NCBI GenBank assembly: GCA_963808775.1
Contig: CAWEGR010000004.1
Location: 496,001-560,000, forward strand
Length of the DNA stretch: 64,000 nt
Direction: 5' to 3'
DNA from: JACVRW01 sp963808775
GTDB lineage: Bacteria > Actinomycetota > Thermoleophilia > Solirubrobacterales > Thermoleophilaceae
A program made the translations under genes and the position numbers. Below, in pieces: positions 1 through 9,071 of the stretch (the stretch's first letter is position 1; each line of letters starts with the position of its first letter). The notes under the pieces are model-generated. The model was not told the origin of the DNA and made no database searches. It saw nothing but the letters and a program-made list of their open reading frames with translations.

Positions 1-338
1 ATCACGAACGCCGCGACCCCCGCCAGCAGGGACGAGTGCGAGCGGAAGCCGGCGAGGTGCTCGCGCAGCGCGAGCTCGCCGCCGCCGAGCGAGGCGAGCA
101 CGAGGCCGGCGAACAACCGCTGCTCCCCGCCGTCGCCGCTGAACGCCCCCCAGAGGATCAGCACGATCCCGGCCAGGATCACGAGCTCGGAGAGCGGGAA
201 GCTGCCCCAGGGAGCGGGTGGGCGCCCATTGCGCGCCGGCCTCTCGGGCGGCTCGCCCGCCGCGCGCCGGCCGGCGCGCGCGGCATCGCGATCGGCGCGG
301 GTCGTCTCGCTCCCGCGCTTGCGGCTGCGGCGTCCCAT
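1..338 (-). CDS. Membrane protein, 3' end beyond window edge
   Basis: The visible N-terminal ~112 residues begin with a very basic stretch (MGRRSRKRG), continue through an Arg/Pro-rich linker of about 45 residues, and then carry two hydrophobic segments around residues 53-65 and 75-90. The ATG overlaps the stop of the upstream gene by one base (TGATG), so it is probably the next cistron of the long mce transcription unit and translated by coupling. I do not recognise a family. A small two-or-more-helix inner-membrane protein with a cytoplasmic basic tail is the most that can be said. Confidence 0.6.
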   Translation of the reverse strand, partial: MGRRSRKRGSETTRADRDAARAGRRAAGEPPERPARNGRPPAPWGSFPLSELVILAGIVLILWGAFSGDGGEQRLFAGLVLASLGGGELALREHLAGFRSHSSLLAGVAAFV

Positions 339-811
339 CAGCGCCGGGCTAACGGACAGCCCGAGGAGATCACGACGCGCCACCAGTTGAGGAACATGCC
401 GATCAGGCCGAAGCGCGGGCGCACGTGCCAGTGGCGGCAGCCGGGCTCGCCGATGTCCTCGCTCGACACGTGTTCCCACCGGTGGGCCTCGGGCTCGAGC
501 AGCATCCGCTCGATCTGGCTGCGCTTCTGCTCCTCGGCGTAGGTCCGGTCGGAGAGCGAGCGCTGCAGGTGGGCGACCCGGCCGGCGAGCTCGTCGCGCA
601 GCTCCTCGAGCTCCGCGAGCGAGAGCACCCGCGGCCCTCCGCCGCGGCCCGCCACGCTCGCGTCGAAGCCCCTGCGCGGCCAGGTCGAGCAATACAGGGC
701 CGACAGCTCGCCCTCGAGCCGCGCGACCTGCTCGAGCAGGGTGCGGCGCGCCGCGCGCTCGTCGACGGGTGCGAGCGGATCGAGCAGCGGCCGGTCGAGA
801 ACGTCAGCCAC
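338..811 (-). CDS. Conserved hypothetical protein, helical N-terminus
   Basis: A 157-residue soluble protein. The first ~110 residues are predicted helical and charged (LEQVARLEGELSAL, LEELRDELAGRVAHLQRSL), suggesting a coiled-coil hairpin. The C-terminus is a compact aromatic module containing GCRHWHVRPRFG and the ending SSGCPLARR, with Trp, His and Cys residues that look conserved rather than random. I recall similar C-termini in hypothetical proteins of Thermoleophilia, but assign no function. The GTG start lies 8 nt inside the B3/4-domain gene upstream, so the two are coupled. Confidence 0.7.
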   Translation of the reverse strand: MADVLDRPLLDPLAPVDERAARRTLLEQVARLEGELSALYCSTWPRRGFDASVAGRGGGPRVLSLAELEELRDELAGRVAHLQRSLSDRTYAEEQKRSQIERMLLEPEAHRWEHVSSEDIGEPGCRHWHVRPRFGLIGMFLNWWRVVISSGCPLARR

Positions 812-1439
812 GCTCGGCAGTGTAAAGCCACTGGGACGCCGTCAGGAGGGCTTCCTCGATCGACATGCGCGGGACGCCCTTCACGCCGAGGGCGCAGAGC
901 AGCATCTGCTCGCAGGCGGGCGTGACGCCGGCCTCCTCCGAGATCTCGCCGAGCACGATCGCGAGCGGCCTGACGTCGTCGGCGATCACGATCTGGCCGT
1001 CGGAGAGCGGACGGGCTCCCATGCGCTCGCCCGGCCGGGCGAGCCGCAGCCCCGGCTCCCCCTCCACCCGGCCCGCGTCGAGCGCGAGCAGGGCGACGCC
1101 GGTCTCCGCGATCGCCACGGTGAGCGCGTCGTCGACGAGGTTGCGGGACCGCAGGCCGCCCTGTCTGAGCCGCTCGAGGGCAAGCGCCTCCACCGGCGTC
1201 CGCTGCCGGTCGGGGTCGACACCGACCTGTCGCGCGAACACCCGGTAGGCCCACGGCACGTCGTCCTGGCGCATGTGCACGACCTTCGGCCCCGTGTAGC
1301 GGTCGGCGAGGCCGCGCAGGCGCTCCCTCAGCTCGCGCGGCGAGCGGCCCGGCTGCGCGTCGACGGCGGTCCAGACGAGCGCGAGCTCCGGGAACTCGGC
1401 GCGGAGCTCGGGTTCGACCGGACCTTCGCGCAGGCTCAC
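804..1439 (-). CDS. B3/4 domain protein (PheT-like tRNA-binding fold)
   Basis: A 211-residue stand-alone B3/4 domain, the module that in bacterial phenylalanyl-tRNA synthetase beta subunits surrounds the editing site. Family hallmarks seen are the WTAVDAQPG region near residues 22-31, the DVPWAYRVFARQVGVDPD motif near residue 60, RTPVEALALERL, and a C-terminal ACEQMLLCALGVKG. Free-standing B3/4 proteins are common in bacteria and are thought to act on amino acids or mischarged tRNA, but no substrate can be read from the sequence. The GTG start overlaps the preceding stop in a GTGA tetranucleotide, placing it in the mce unit, with no obvious functional link to lipid transport. Confidence 0.8.
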   Translation of the reverse strand: MSLREGPVEPELRAEFPELALVWTAVDAQPGRSPRELRERLRGLADRYTGPKVVHMRQDDVPWAYRVFARQVGVDPDRQRTPVEALALERLRQGGLRSRNLVDDALTVAIAETGVALLALDAGRVEGEPGLRLARPGERMGARPLSDGQIVIADDVRPLAIVLGEISEEAGVTPACEQMLLCALGVKGVPRMSIEEALLTASQWLYTAERG

Positions 1440-2167
1440 CCCTGGAGCTTCTCAGCCGACGCCCGCAGCTGGGCCTCGGTCAGGTTGCCGAGCCGCACGT
1501 CGTCGACCACGCCGCCCCGCTTGGCGAAGATCGTGGTCGGGCAGCCGCCGATCCCGTACAGGTTCGGGAGCGTCCCGTCGCGGTCGATGGCGACCGGCTG
1601 GCTCCAGCCTCGCGCCCGCGCGAGATTGCGGATCTCGCCGTTCGACTTGTCGCGCGAGAAGTAGACGGTGGCGAACTGGACGCCGTCGAGATCGCCGATC
1701 ACCCGCTCGGTGCGGTCAACCTGCGGATGGCAGTCCGCCCCGCGGTCGAACACGAAGGTGAGCACGAGCGGCCGCCGGCGCAGCTCGCAGAGGTTGACCA
1801 CGTCGTCGGCGACGACCTGGCAGGCGGGCAGCGGCCCGGCGCCCTCCGGACACGGCTCCTTCTGGCAGACGTTGACATCGCCCTCGAGCTCGCCGGCGGC
1901 CGAGGGCGCCGCGAACGCCTGCAGGCGCGTCCCCGGCTCGGGGCCGAAGAGCGCCTTGCCCGAGTTCGGGATGGTCTGCACGAACAGGATGACGCTCAGA
2001 ATCATCACGAACAGGATCCCGACGGCCCATGCGTACTTGTTGGTCGCCCGCGGCCGCGGGGGCGGCCGCGGCGGCCCCTCGGGGTGCGTCCGGTCGCGCT
2101 CCTCGAGCCGGTCCCCGATCGAGCGACGCCGCTCCGCGCCGAGGTCGTCGAAGCGGTCCTCGCTCAC
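1436..2167 (-). CDS. Membrane-anchored thioredoxin-like protein (CxxQ)
   Basis: 243 residues: a charged cytoplasmic N-terminus, one membrane helix at about 45-65, a Cys-containing linker (Cys101, 106, 116, 127), then a TlpA/redoxin-like domain from about 130 to the end. The active-site position reads C146-H-P-Q149, so the resolving Cys of CxxC is replaced by Gln; the cis-Pro loop G-C-P-T-T (208-212) is kept. It is therefore likely to work as a one-Cys redox or chaperone-like protein outside the membrane, or to use a Cys from the linker. The start is GTG in GTGA overlap with the MMPL stop; the open frame extends further upstream but only inside that gene. Confidence 0.75.
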   Translation of the reverse strand: MSEDRFDDLGAERRRSIGDRLEERDRTHPEGPPRPPPRPRATNKYAWAVGILFVMILSVILFVQTIPNSGKALFGPEPGTRLQAFAAPSAAGELEGDVNVCQKEPCPEGAGPLPACQVVADDVVNLCELRRRPLVLTFVFDRGADCHPQVDRTERVIGDLDGVQFATVYFSRDKSNGEIRNLARARGWSQPVAIDRDGTLPNLYGIGGCPTTIFAKRGGVVDDVRLGNLTEAQLRASAEKLQG

Positions 2168-4749
2168 GCGCGGCGTTCCTCGGCCCAGATCAGGGCGGCC
2201 GGCAGCACGAGCATCACGCCGATCAGCGACACGGTCAGGTCCACCACGGTCACGATGCCGAAGTCGCGCAGCATCCGGATGTCCGACACCGCGAGCGCCG
2301 CGAAACCCGCGATCGCCGTGGCGCCCGAGGCCAGCACCGCCGCGCCGGTGGACGCGTAGGCGAGCTCGATCGCCCGGCCCGGCCCGGCGCCCGCCTCGCG
2401 CTCCGCCCGGTAGCGCGCCGACAGCAGCACGCTGAACTCCGTGGAGATCGCGATCACGAGCGCGCCCAGCGTCACGGACATCGGGTTGAGGTCGACCTCG
2501 AACGGTCCGGGCAGCAGCCCGAGCAGCCACAGCACGAGCCCCGACCAGCCGGTCGCGAGGGCGATCGGGATCAGCGGGATGGCCGCGTCGCGCGCGGATC
2601 GACGCACAGCCAAAAGCACGAGGAAGACGCCGGCGAGCGCCGCGAGCAGCGTGAGCGCACGCCGCCACGGCGAGGAGAGCTGGCCGTTCGCCTCCGCGGC
2701 GAGCACCGGCAGGCCCACCACGGCGGCCTCCACGCCATCGGGAGGGTCGAGCCGCCGCTTGATGTCGTCGACCACCTGCTTCTGCTGCTCGAGCGGCATC
2801 AGGCGGATGCCGAAGGCCAGGTTGGCGGTGCGCCGGTCTGCGGTCACGACGCCCTGCGAGAAGTAGGCGGGCACGCTGTCGAGCAGCTCCCGCACCTCCT
2901 CCCGGCCGCCGCCTGTGGTGGCGAACAGGTCAGGCAGCGACAGCGCCGGACAGAGCTCGGGCGGATTCTCCTCCTGCCCGCAGCGCCGTCCCGGCCGGTA
3001 GCCGTGGGCGCGCAATACGCCGTCCTGGAAGCGGCTCATCCACGCCACCACCTCGGGATCCGTGATGTCCTCGGCGCGCACGGTCACGTCGATCTCGCCG
3101 GACACACCCGTCTCGCGCTGCAGCACCTCGACGTCCTCGAGGGCCTGCAGGTCCTGGGGAACGAGCTCCTGCACGTCCGAGACGACCTCGCTCTGAGTGT
3201 CGAGAGCGAGGCCGAGCACGGCGACGCCGATCCCGATCGCGAGCACGCGCCGCGGCCGGGCCAGGGACAGGCCGAGCGCCCGCCAGGAGCGCCCCGCGAC
3301 CCACTCGCGTGCCGCCTCCAAGCGCGGGTGCGCACCATTCGCCGCCAACCGCCCGCCGCGCTCCGGCAGGGGCTCCGGGTTGCGAAAGCGCACGAGGAAC
3401 GCGAAACCGGCAAGCAGCGCGCATGCGAGCGCCAGCGCGATCCCGATCACGAGCAACACCCCGAAGCTCCGCACGAGCGGGGCGGGCGACAGCAGCAGCA
3501 CGAGGAAGCCGACGGCCGTGGCCAGGCCCGCCGTGGCGATCGTCGGCCCGCCGGCCGACGCCGCCGCGATCGCCGCCGCGCGCGGATCGGGCGCGCGCCT
3601 CAGCTCCTCGTCGAAGCGCGCCTGAAACTGGATGGCGTAGTCCACCGCCAGGCCGATCAGCACCGGCAGGACCGCGATCGACCCCATCGTGAGGTCGCCG
3701 CCCGCGAGCGACAGCGCCCCGAAGGTGAGCGCCGCGGCGGCGAGGGCGAGGCCCAGCGGCAGCAGGCGCATCCGGGTGCGGAACACGAGCGCGAGCGTTG
3801 CCGCCATCACGAGCAGCGCGGCCACGAGCAGGACGAGCACCGCGTCCTGGACGGCCTGGGCGAGCGCCTCCGTCACGACGGGCACGCCCGTGACGATGTA
3901 GCTCGCCCCCTCGCGCGGACGGAAGGTCGGCTGCTCGACGGCCTCCTCGACCAGATCGATCGCGCGGCGGCGCTCCTCCTCCGTGAGATCGGGGCGCAGC
4001 CGGATCTGGATCAGCGCGGCGTTCTTCGACGGAAACAGGTAGGCGAAGCGCGACTTCGGAACACCCGGGTCGCCCGCGCGCGTATCGAACACGAGCGCCG
4101 ACACGAAGCTCGGGTCGTTGATGCGCGGCACGTCGTCGAGCCCGTAGCGCAGGCCGATCTGGATCGCGGCCTGGATGAACTGGGCGCGCACGGCCTCGGA
4201 CGCCGCGCGCGCGAGGCGCTCCTGCTCGGCCGGCGAGTCTCCGCGACGGCGCGCGAGCTCGCGTGCCGCGCGGGCCGCGCGCTCGGCCTGGCGGCGGTTG
4301 TCGCGCTCGAGCGCGGTGAACTGGCCGGCGATGCGCGTGGCGGCCGTGTTGACGAACGTGCCGGGCCCATAGACGGCCTTGGCGGGCTTCAGCTTCGCCA
4401 GCTCGCGGCAGACGTCCGGCAGGCGCCCGAGCCCCTCCTTCGTGTCCGGCACGTTGCCGGACAGGCAGCCCTCGAGCCGCAGCACGCGGCCGAGGTCCTC
4501 GGTCAGCACCGTGCGCGTCAGCTCGCCCCGCACGAGCACCAGCACCGCCTCGTCGCCGAAGTCCTGCTTGAAGCGCTCGGTGGCCTCGAAGCTCTCGGAA
4601 TCCCGGTCCACGAGCGTGTCCGTGGCGGCGCTCGGATCGAGCCTGAGCGCCAGCGCGGCGCCACCCAGCGCGAGCAGGGCGACGAGGAGGAGCACCGCGA
4701 GCGGTCGCTTCGTCACGGCGCCGACGACGCGCCCGAACAGGTTCACCAC
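2164..4749 (-). CDS. MMPL/RND-family lipid exporter
   Basis: 861 residues with the two-fold MMPL/RND (HAE3, HpnN-like) layout: an initial helix near 14-36, a large extracytoplasmic domain to about 290, a five-helix bundle at about 300-450, a helix near 490, a second extracytoplasmic domain, and a final bundle at about 680-855. The first-half signature GLAVDYAIQFQARFDEEL contains the Asp/Tyr pair typical of the proton relay; the second half has STEFSVLLSARYR. Such proteins use the proton gradient to move lipids or hydrophobic molecules across or out of the inner membrane. It sits 18 nt downstream of the sixth mce gene, which suggests it handles the same lipid as the Mce complex. Starts with two GTG codons in a row. 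Confidence 0.9.
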   Translation of the reverse strand: MVNLFGRVVGAVTKRPLAVLLLVALLALGGAALALRLDPSAATDTLVDRDSESFEATERFKQDFGDEAVLVLVRGELTRTVLTEDLGRVLRLEGCLSGNVPDTKEGLGRLPDVCRELAKLKPAKAVYGPGTFVNTAATRIAGQFTALERDNRRQAERAARAARELARRRGDSPAEQERLARAASEAVRAQFIQAAIQIGLRYGLDDVPRINDPSFVSALVFDTRAGDPGVPKSRFAYLFPSKNAALIQIRLRPDLTEEERRRAIDLVEEAVEQPTFRPREGASYIVTGVPVVTEALAQAVQDAVLVLLVAALLVMAATLALVFRTRMRLLPLGLALAAAALTFGALSLAGGDLTMGSIAVLPVLIGLAVDYAIQFQARFDEELRRAPDPRAAAIAAASAGGPTIATAGLATAVGFLVLLLSPAPLVRSFGVLLVIGIALALACALLAGFAFLVRFRNPEPLPERGGRLAANGAHPRLEAAREWVAGRSWRALGLSLARPRRVLAIGIGVAVLGLALDTQSEVVSDVQELVPQDLQALEDVEVLQRETGVSGEIDVTVRAEDITDPEVVAWMSRFQDGVLRAHGYRPGRRCGQEENPPELCPALSLPDLFATTGGGREEVRELLDSVPAYFSQGVVTADRRTANLAFGIRLMPLEQQKQVVDDIKRRLDPPDGVEAAVVGLPVLAAEANGQLSSPWRRALTLLAALAGVFLVLLAVRRSARDAAIPLIPIALATGWSGLVLWLLGLLPGPFEVDLNPMSVTLGALVIAISTEFSVLLSARYRAEREAGAGPGRAIELAYASTGAAVLASGATAIAGFAALAVSDIRMLRDFGIVTVVDLTVSLIGVMLVLPAALIWAEERRA

Positions 4750-4767
4750 GTGGAGATTAGGAGCCCG

Positions 4768-6271
4768 CTACGGCAGCGGCTGCAGGTGGGGGAACAGCTG
4801 GCCGTCCTGCCCCGCGAGGCGTCCGAGCGGGGTCTGCGGGTCGCACGGCGGCGCCTTGTTCACGTTTTCGGGGACGCCGAAGACGAACTCGGCCACGAGA
4901 TCGGACGTGATCTGGTTCATGAACTGGTTCGCCGTCGGGGGCGGCGTCCACGGGTTCGTCGTGCACAGGTAGGAGCCGAACACCTCCAGGTGCCCCTCGC
5001 TCGCGAGCTTGCGGTAGCCGCCCGGCTCGGTGTACGGGTTCGAGCGGTTCGTGTTCAGCCTGAACGGCCAGCCGGCGATCATCTCGGGGTTCGTCGGGTT
5101 CGCCGTGCGCAGGTAGTGGACCTGCTGGCTCGAGTTGTTGAAGCCGACGTCCACCGCCTGCGTGGCCGCGGCGTCGTTGCCGAGCAGCGACGTGATCTCG
5201 CTCTTGTAGAGGCCGAGGTAGTCGACGACGGGCGTCAGCTGGCGCAGGAACGAGGGCAGGCGCGCGAGGATCGGCCTCGTGTTGTCGAGCACCTGCTCCG
5301 TCGCCGGCAGGCCCTTGCGCGACACGCGCACGAGCGGGCCGAGGTCGTTGAACAGGCCGCGCAGGTCGGGAGCCAGCGCATCGAGGTTGATCAGCGTCGG
5401 CGACAGCTGCCGGGCGGCCGGGCGCAACTGGTTGACGAGCGGGTTCGTGTCCTCGGCGAAGCGCGTCAGCCGGCGCGTGGTCTCGCGGCCCTCGCGCAGG
5501 AAGGTCGGGAGGATGCGGAACGTCTCGGCGAGCTGCTGGTCGCGGCTGCGCGAGCGCGGCCCAGACCTGGTTCGAGTTGCTGATCAGCTCGCGCAGCTGC
5601 CCGCGGCGCGCACTGAGCGCGCCGAAGACCTCGCCGGTGTCCCTGATGAAGCGCTGCGTGGCGTCCGACTGCTGGTTGAGCACCTCGAGCACGTCGCTCG
5701 TGTTCTCGGCGAAGGGCGTCAGGAGCCCGAGCGCGTCGTTGAGGCTCTCTGCGTTGTCGAGCGCGGCCACGCCCGCCTGATCCATCCAGATCGAGAACTG
5801 CGCGCGCGTCTCCGGGTCGAAGGTGCGCAGGATCTCGTCGAGCTCGACGGTCTCCGAGACGTTCCCGGCCGCGAGCCGCCCACCGTCCTCGACCGCGCCC
5901 GAGGACGGCGTCCCGGGGCTGAGCTCCACGTAGGTCTCCCCGAGCAGCGTCTTCTGCCTCAGGATCGCGCGCGTGTCCTTCGGGATCGGCACGTAGCGGG
6001 CGTCGATCTCGAGCTCCGTGTCCGTCAGCCCGGTCTGCTGGTTCGGCTCGAGGGTCTTGACCCGGCCGATGCGCACGCCCGAGATGCGGACGTCGGCCTC
6101 CTGGGCGAGCTGGGTGGCGTCGGGGAAGGCGACGGTCACGCGGTATCCCTTCGGCTTCAGCGGCACCGAGCCGCCGAAGCTGAGCCAGAGGAAGACGAGG
6201 ATCCCGAAGCACGACAGCGCGAACGCGACCATCGCGAATATGCGTCCGAGGCTGGGGGTCTCCTTGATCAC
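4768..6271 (-). CDS. Mce family protein, sixth of six (MceF position)
   Basis: A substrate-binding protein of an Mce lipid transporter. A short basic N-terminus is followed by a signal-anchor helix at about 10-32, an MlaD/Mce domain at about 36-115 (beginning KGYRVTVAF), then a long helical region that forms the shaft in Mce hexamers, and a Pro-rich C-terminus. The frame changes once, near 5545-5552: the reading up to VWAALA continues in the next frame at RDQQLAETF, consistent with one extra nucleotide. The GTG start is in GTGA overlap with the previous mce gene. About 500 residues when the frame is repaired. Confidence 0.85.
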
Positions 6272-7641
6272 GGGACGAGGATGTCCTGGCTGTTCTGGGG
6301 GCAGACGATGTTCTCGGGCGGCAGGTTCAGAAGGCGCGTGAGCATGCCGAGCTGCGGGTTGCCGAGCACGACGCTCTCGAGCGTCTCGTAGCCCGAGCAC
6401 GAGACGAGGACCACGCCGCGCCGCACCGGCCCGTGGGCGTCCTGCATCGTGAAGGCGGTGGCTCCGGCGTGGGCGCCCCAGCCGCTCCAGAAGAGGAACG
6501 AGTCGGCGGCCCCGGGCGGGTTGTAGGCCATGATGTTGAACAGCTTGTTGATGACCTTGAAGCTGCTCGTGAGGCGGGGGGTCGCCACCGCGAGGTTCTT
6601 CGAGGCCGCCCGCAGGTCGCGAACCGTCGGCTGCACGTCGCGGGCGAACGGCCGGATCTGGGTGCGGATGATCGGCGTGGTCTCGCGGAAGAACGGCTGC
6701 GTCTCGCGCAGCGCCGGAGCGAGGTTGCGGGCGAACGGACGCAGCCGCTCGAGCGCGGGCCCGAGCTCTGCCGCCAGGTCGCTCGTCTTCACGAGCGTCT
6801 GCTCGGTCTGATCAAGCGCGCCCGGGAACAGCTCGAGCGCCTCGCGCAGCGAGGTCTCCTCCGACGCGAACGCCTCGAAGTTGGCGTTCGCGGAGTCCAC
6901 GAGGGCGGCGAGCTGGCGATCGCGCCGCGCCAGCGCCGTCGACAGCTCCTGGAAGTTGTGGATCACGCGCGCGATGTTCTTGCGGCGCTTGATCAGCTTG
7001 CTCGTCAGCTCCGCCCCGTAGCGCGACAGGGGCTCGAAGCGCTTGAAGGTCTCACGCAGGTCCTGGGACGCGCTCTGCGGGTACTCGGCCGCCGCGCCCG
7101 TGGCCTCGTCGTCGAAGGCGAGGCCGCCCGCGTTCAGGAGGATGCGCAGGTAATCGCGCGTGTCGCCGTCGAGCTCCGCCAGGACCTCGTCGGCGTTCAC
7201 GTCGGGGAGCGTGCTCTCGACCCCGATGCGGCCGCCGTCGGGCACCTCGCCTGCGTTCTCCGAGCCGGGGTCGAGCGCCAGGTACATGTCCTTCAGGCCG
7301 GTCTTCGGCCGCAGCAGCACGGTGGCGTCCTTGTAGATCGGCCCGTGCTCGGCGCGGATCTTCATCTGGACGACGGCGCGCCCCTCCTCGAGCGACACGG
7401 AGCCGACCTCGCCGACCTTGACCCCGGCGATGTTGACCGTCTGGCCCTGGCCGGGGACGACCGCCTGCGCGGTCTGCAGCTCGGCGTCGACGGTGTAGAA
7501 GTCCGTCCCGATCAGGGGCACCCAGGCGGGCAGGTAGAAGCGCTGGTTCGACAGGATGTAGCTGCCGATCCCGACCGCCAGCACCAGCAGGATGATCACC
7601 GAGATGAAGACGGCCGCGTGCTTCCTGATCTGGAGGATCAC
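6268..7641 (-). CDS. Mce family protein, fifth of six (MceE position)
   Basis: 457 residues in a single unbroken frame. The signal-anchor helix spans about 10-30 (AAVFISVIILLVLAVGIGSY), the MlaD domain about 45-125 with the core TVNIAGVKVGEVGSV and the ending KDMYLALDPG, and the remainder is largely helical with repeated Leu heptads to about 375, ending in a Cys-containing tail. It should pack with the other five Mce proteins as a hexameric periplasmic channel on the YrbE permeases. Unlike mycobacterial MceE, no lipobox is visible. GTG start in GTGA overlap with the upstream gene. Confidence 0.9.
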   Translation of the reverse strand: MILQIRKHAAVFISVIILLVLAVGIGSYILSNQRFYLPAWVPLIGTDFYTVDAELQTAQAVVPGQGQTVNIAGVKVGEVGSVSLEEGRAVVQMKIRAEHGPIYKDATVLLRPKTGLKDMYLALDPGSENAGEVPDGGRIGVESTLPDVNADEVLAELDGDTRDYLRILLNAGGLAFDDEATGAAAEYPQSASQDLRETFKRFEPLSRYGAELTSKLIKRRKNIARVIHNFQELSTALARRDRQLAALVDSANANFEAFASEETSLREALELFPGALDQTEQTLVKTSDLAAELGPALERLRPFARNLAPALRETQPFFRETTPIIRTQIRPFARDVQPTVRDLRAASKNLAVATPRLTSSFKVINKLFNIMAYNPPGAADSFLFWSGWGAHAGATAFTMQDAHGPVRRGVVLVSCSGYETLESVVLGNPQLGMLTRLLNLPPENIVCPQNSQDILVP

Positions 7642-9071
7642 GGGCCGCCCCCGATCCGCGCGCTGGACAGATCCGGCACGGGGTTCGTGTGGCACTTGAC
7701 CTTCGGCTTGTAGGGCGGCTTCGCGCTCTTGGCCGGCCGAGTGCCGAGCGGCGGCGCCACGGCATTCGCGTACAGCGGGCCGATCCTGCCGACCGGTGAG
7801 GTCTGCACCTGATAGGCGCCGCCACCCGCCTGGAAGCGGACGTACGAGCCGTTGCCGTCGAAGTTCTGCGACTCGCCGGACAGGTTGACGAGCGCCTGGA
7901 AGAACTCCTCGTAGTTGCGCAGCCCGGTGGTGAGGTTGCCGTCCTGGATGCGCTGCTCGCCGGTGGGCAGCACGACCGAGAGCTGGCAGCGGTCGAACAG
8001 GTCGAGCTGAGGGAGGAAGGTGACCTGGCCCTGCGTGAAGGCCGCGAAGTCGGCGATCGCGGGCCGCGCCACCTCCACGAGCCCCTGCAGCTCGGGCTTC
8101 GAGAGCAGTGCGCGGGTCTGGCGCAGCCACGGGAAGCCGGCCTCGATCGTGGCCGGCGTCTCCTTCACGCCAGGGATCATCTCGAGCGCCCACGCGCGCG
8201 TGGGCGGGAAGGCGGCGTTCAGGTTGTCGAGCGCGGGCCCGGCGGCCTCGAGCACCTCGGGCAGCTCGGCGATCGTCTCACGCAGGTTGTCCTGCTCGGA
8301 GGCGAGCGCGCCCATCGTGATGTTGAAGTTCGTGATGAGGTCCTTGAGCTGGGCCTCGTTCGATGACAGCGCGCCGAACACGCGCGACTGCGCATCGACC
8401 AGCTTCGAGAGGTCATGCAGCTCCGTCCCGAGCAGCGCCTGGTTGACGATCGCGCCTCCGCGCAGGGCGTCGGCGGAGTACTCGAGCGACTCGTTCAGCG
8501 CCTGACCCGCGGTGAGGCCCCGGACCTCCGGGTCCTGGTCGGCGTCCTCGCCCGGCTCGGGCTGGCCGCCGATCGCGTTGCCGTAGCCCACGAGCAGCTT
8601 CTTGAGGTCCTCGCGGGTGTTCGTGTTGAGGGTCCCGAGGACCTGGTCGATCTGGACCGGCGCCGAGGTCTGCGAGGCCGGGATCGTGAAGCCGTCATCC
8701 GCCACCTCGGCCTCGGGCGTCCCCGGACGCAGGTCGAAGAACAGGTTGCCCTCGAAGAAGATGCGCGGCCGCACCTTCACCTCCGCGTTCTCGTAGACCG
8801 GGAGGGCGTCCTCGTCGAGCTGCATCGTCACGACGACGGCGGCGGCGCCGTCGCCGGCCGACTCGACCCGCGAGATCTTCCCGACGTCCACGCCGGCGAT
8901 GCGCACGACCTGGTTGCGCTGGATCGGCGGGGCGTTCGTGAAGGTCGCCTTGAGCTCGAAGGGCGAGCTGAAGGGCAGGTTCTTCGAGAAGGCGAACCAG
9001 GCCGCGATCACGATCAGGATCAGCGCGATCAGGCCCGCCTGGAACGGCGTGAAGCGGCCGGCGCGCCTCAT
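7638..9071 (-). CDS. Mce family protein, fourth of six (MceD position)
   Basis: 477 residues, unbroken. N-terminal anchor at about 11-28 (AGLIALILIVIAAWFAF), MlaD domain at about 35-115 with the Mce core NQVVRIAGVDVGKISRV, and a helical shaft region. The C-terminal 80 residues are a Gly/Pro-rich tail (YVRFQAGGGAYQVQ, PPYKPKVKCHTNP) that looks unstructured and is longer than in the neighbours. ATG start in ATGA overlap with the upstream mce gene. Confidence 0.9.
   Translation of the reverse strand: MRRAGRFTPFQAGLIALILIVIAAWFAFSKNLPFSSPFELKATFTNAPPIQRNQVVRIAGVDVGKISRVESAGDGAAAVVVTMQLDEDALPVYENAEVKVRPRIFFEGNLFFDLRPGTPEAEVADDGFTIPASQTSAPVQIDQVLGTLNTNTREDLKKLLVGYGNAIGGQPEPGEDADQDPEVRGLTAGQALNESLEYSADALRGGAIVNQALLGTELHDLSKLVDAQSRVFGALSSNEAQLKDLITNFNITMGALASEQDNLRETIAELPEVLEAAGPALDNLNAAFPPTRAWALEMIPGVKETPATIEAGFPWLRQTRALLSKPELQGLVEVARPAIADFAAFTQGQVTFLPQLDLFDRCQLSVVLPTGEQRIQDGNLTTGLRNYEEFFQALVNLSGESQNFDGNGSYVRFQAGGGAYQVQTSPVGRIGPLYANAVAPPLGTRPAKSAKPPYKPKVKCHTNPVPDLSSARIGGGP

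Noticed and set aside
338..811. RsiG-like c-di-GMP-binding anti-sigma factor
   Set aside because: The protein has a helical hairpin of the right size, but the E-x3-S-x2-R-x3-Q-x3-D signature is not found and the conserved C-terminal Trp/His/Cys module does not belong to that family.
2029..5583. 1184-codon open frame on the plus strand opposite the MMPL and mce genes
   Set aside because: Its product is an unnatural Arg/Ala/Gly/His-rich sequence and mirrors the codon third positions of the real minus-strand genes. Similar shadows at 25889-28042, 30382-32862, 24182-25510 and 57690-59108 were dropped for the same reason.
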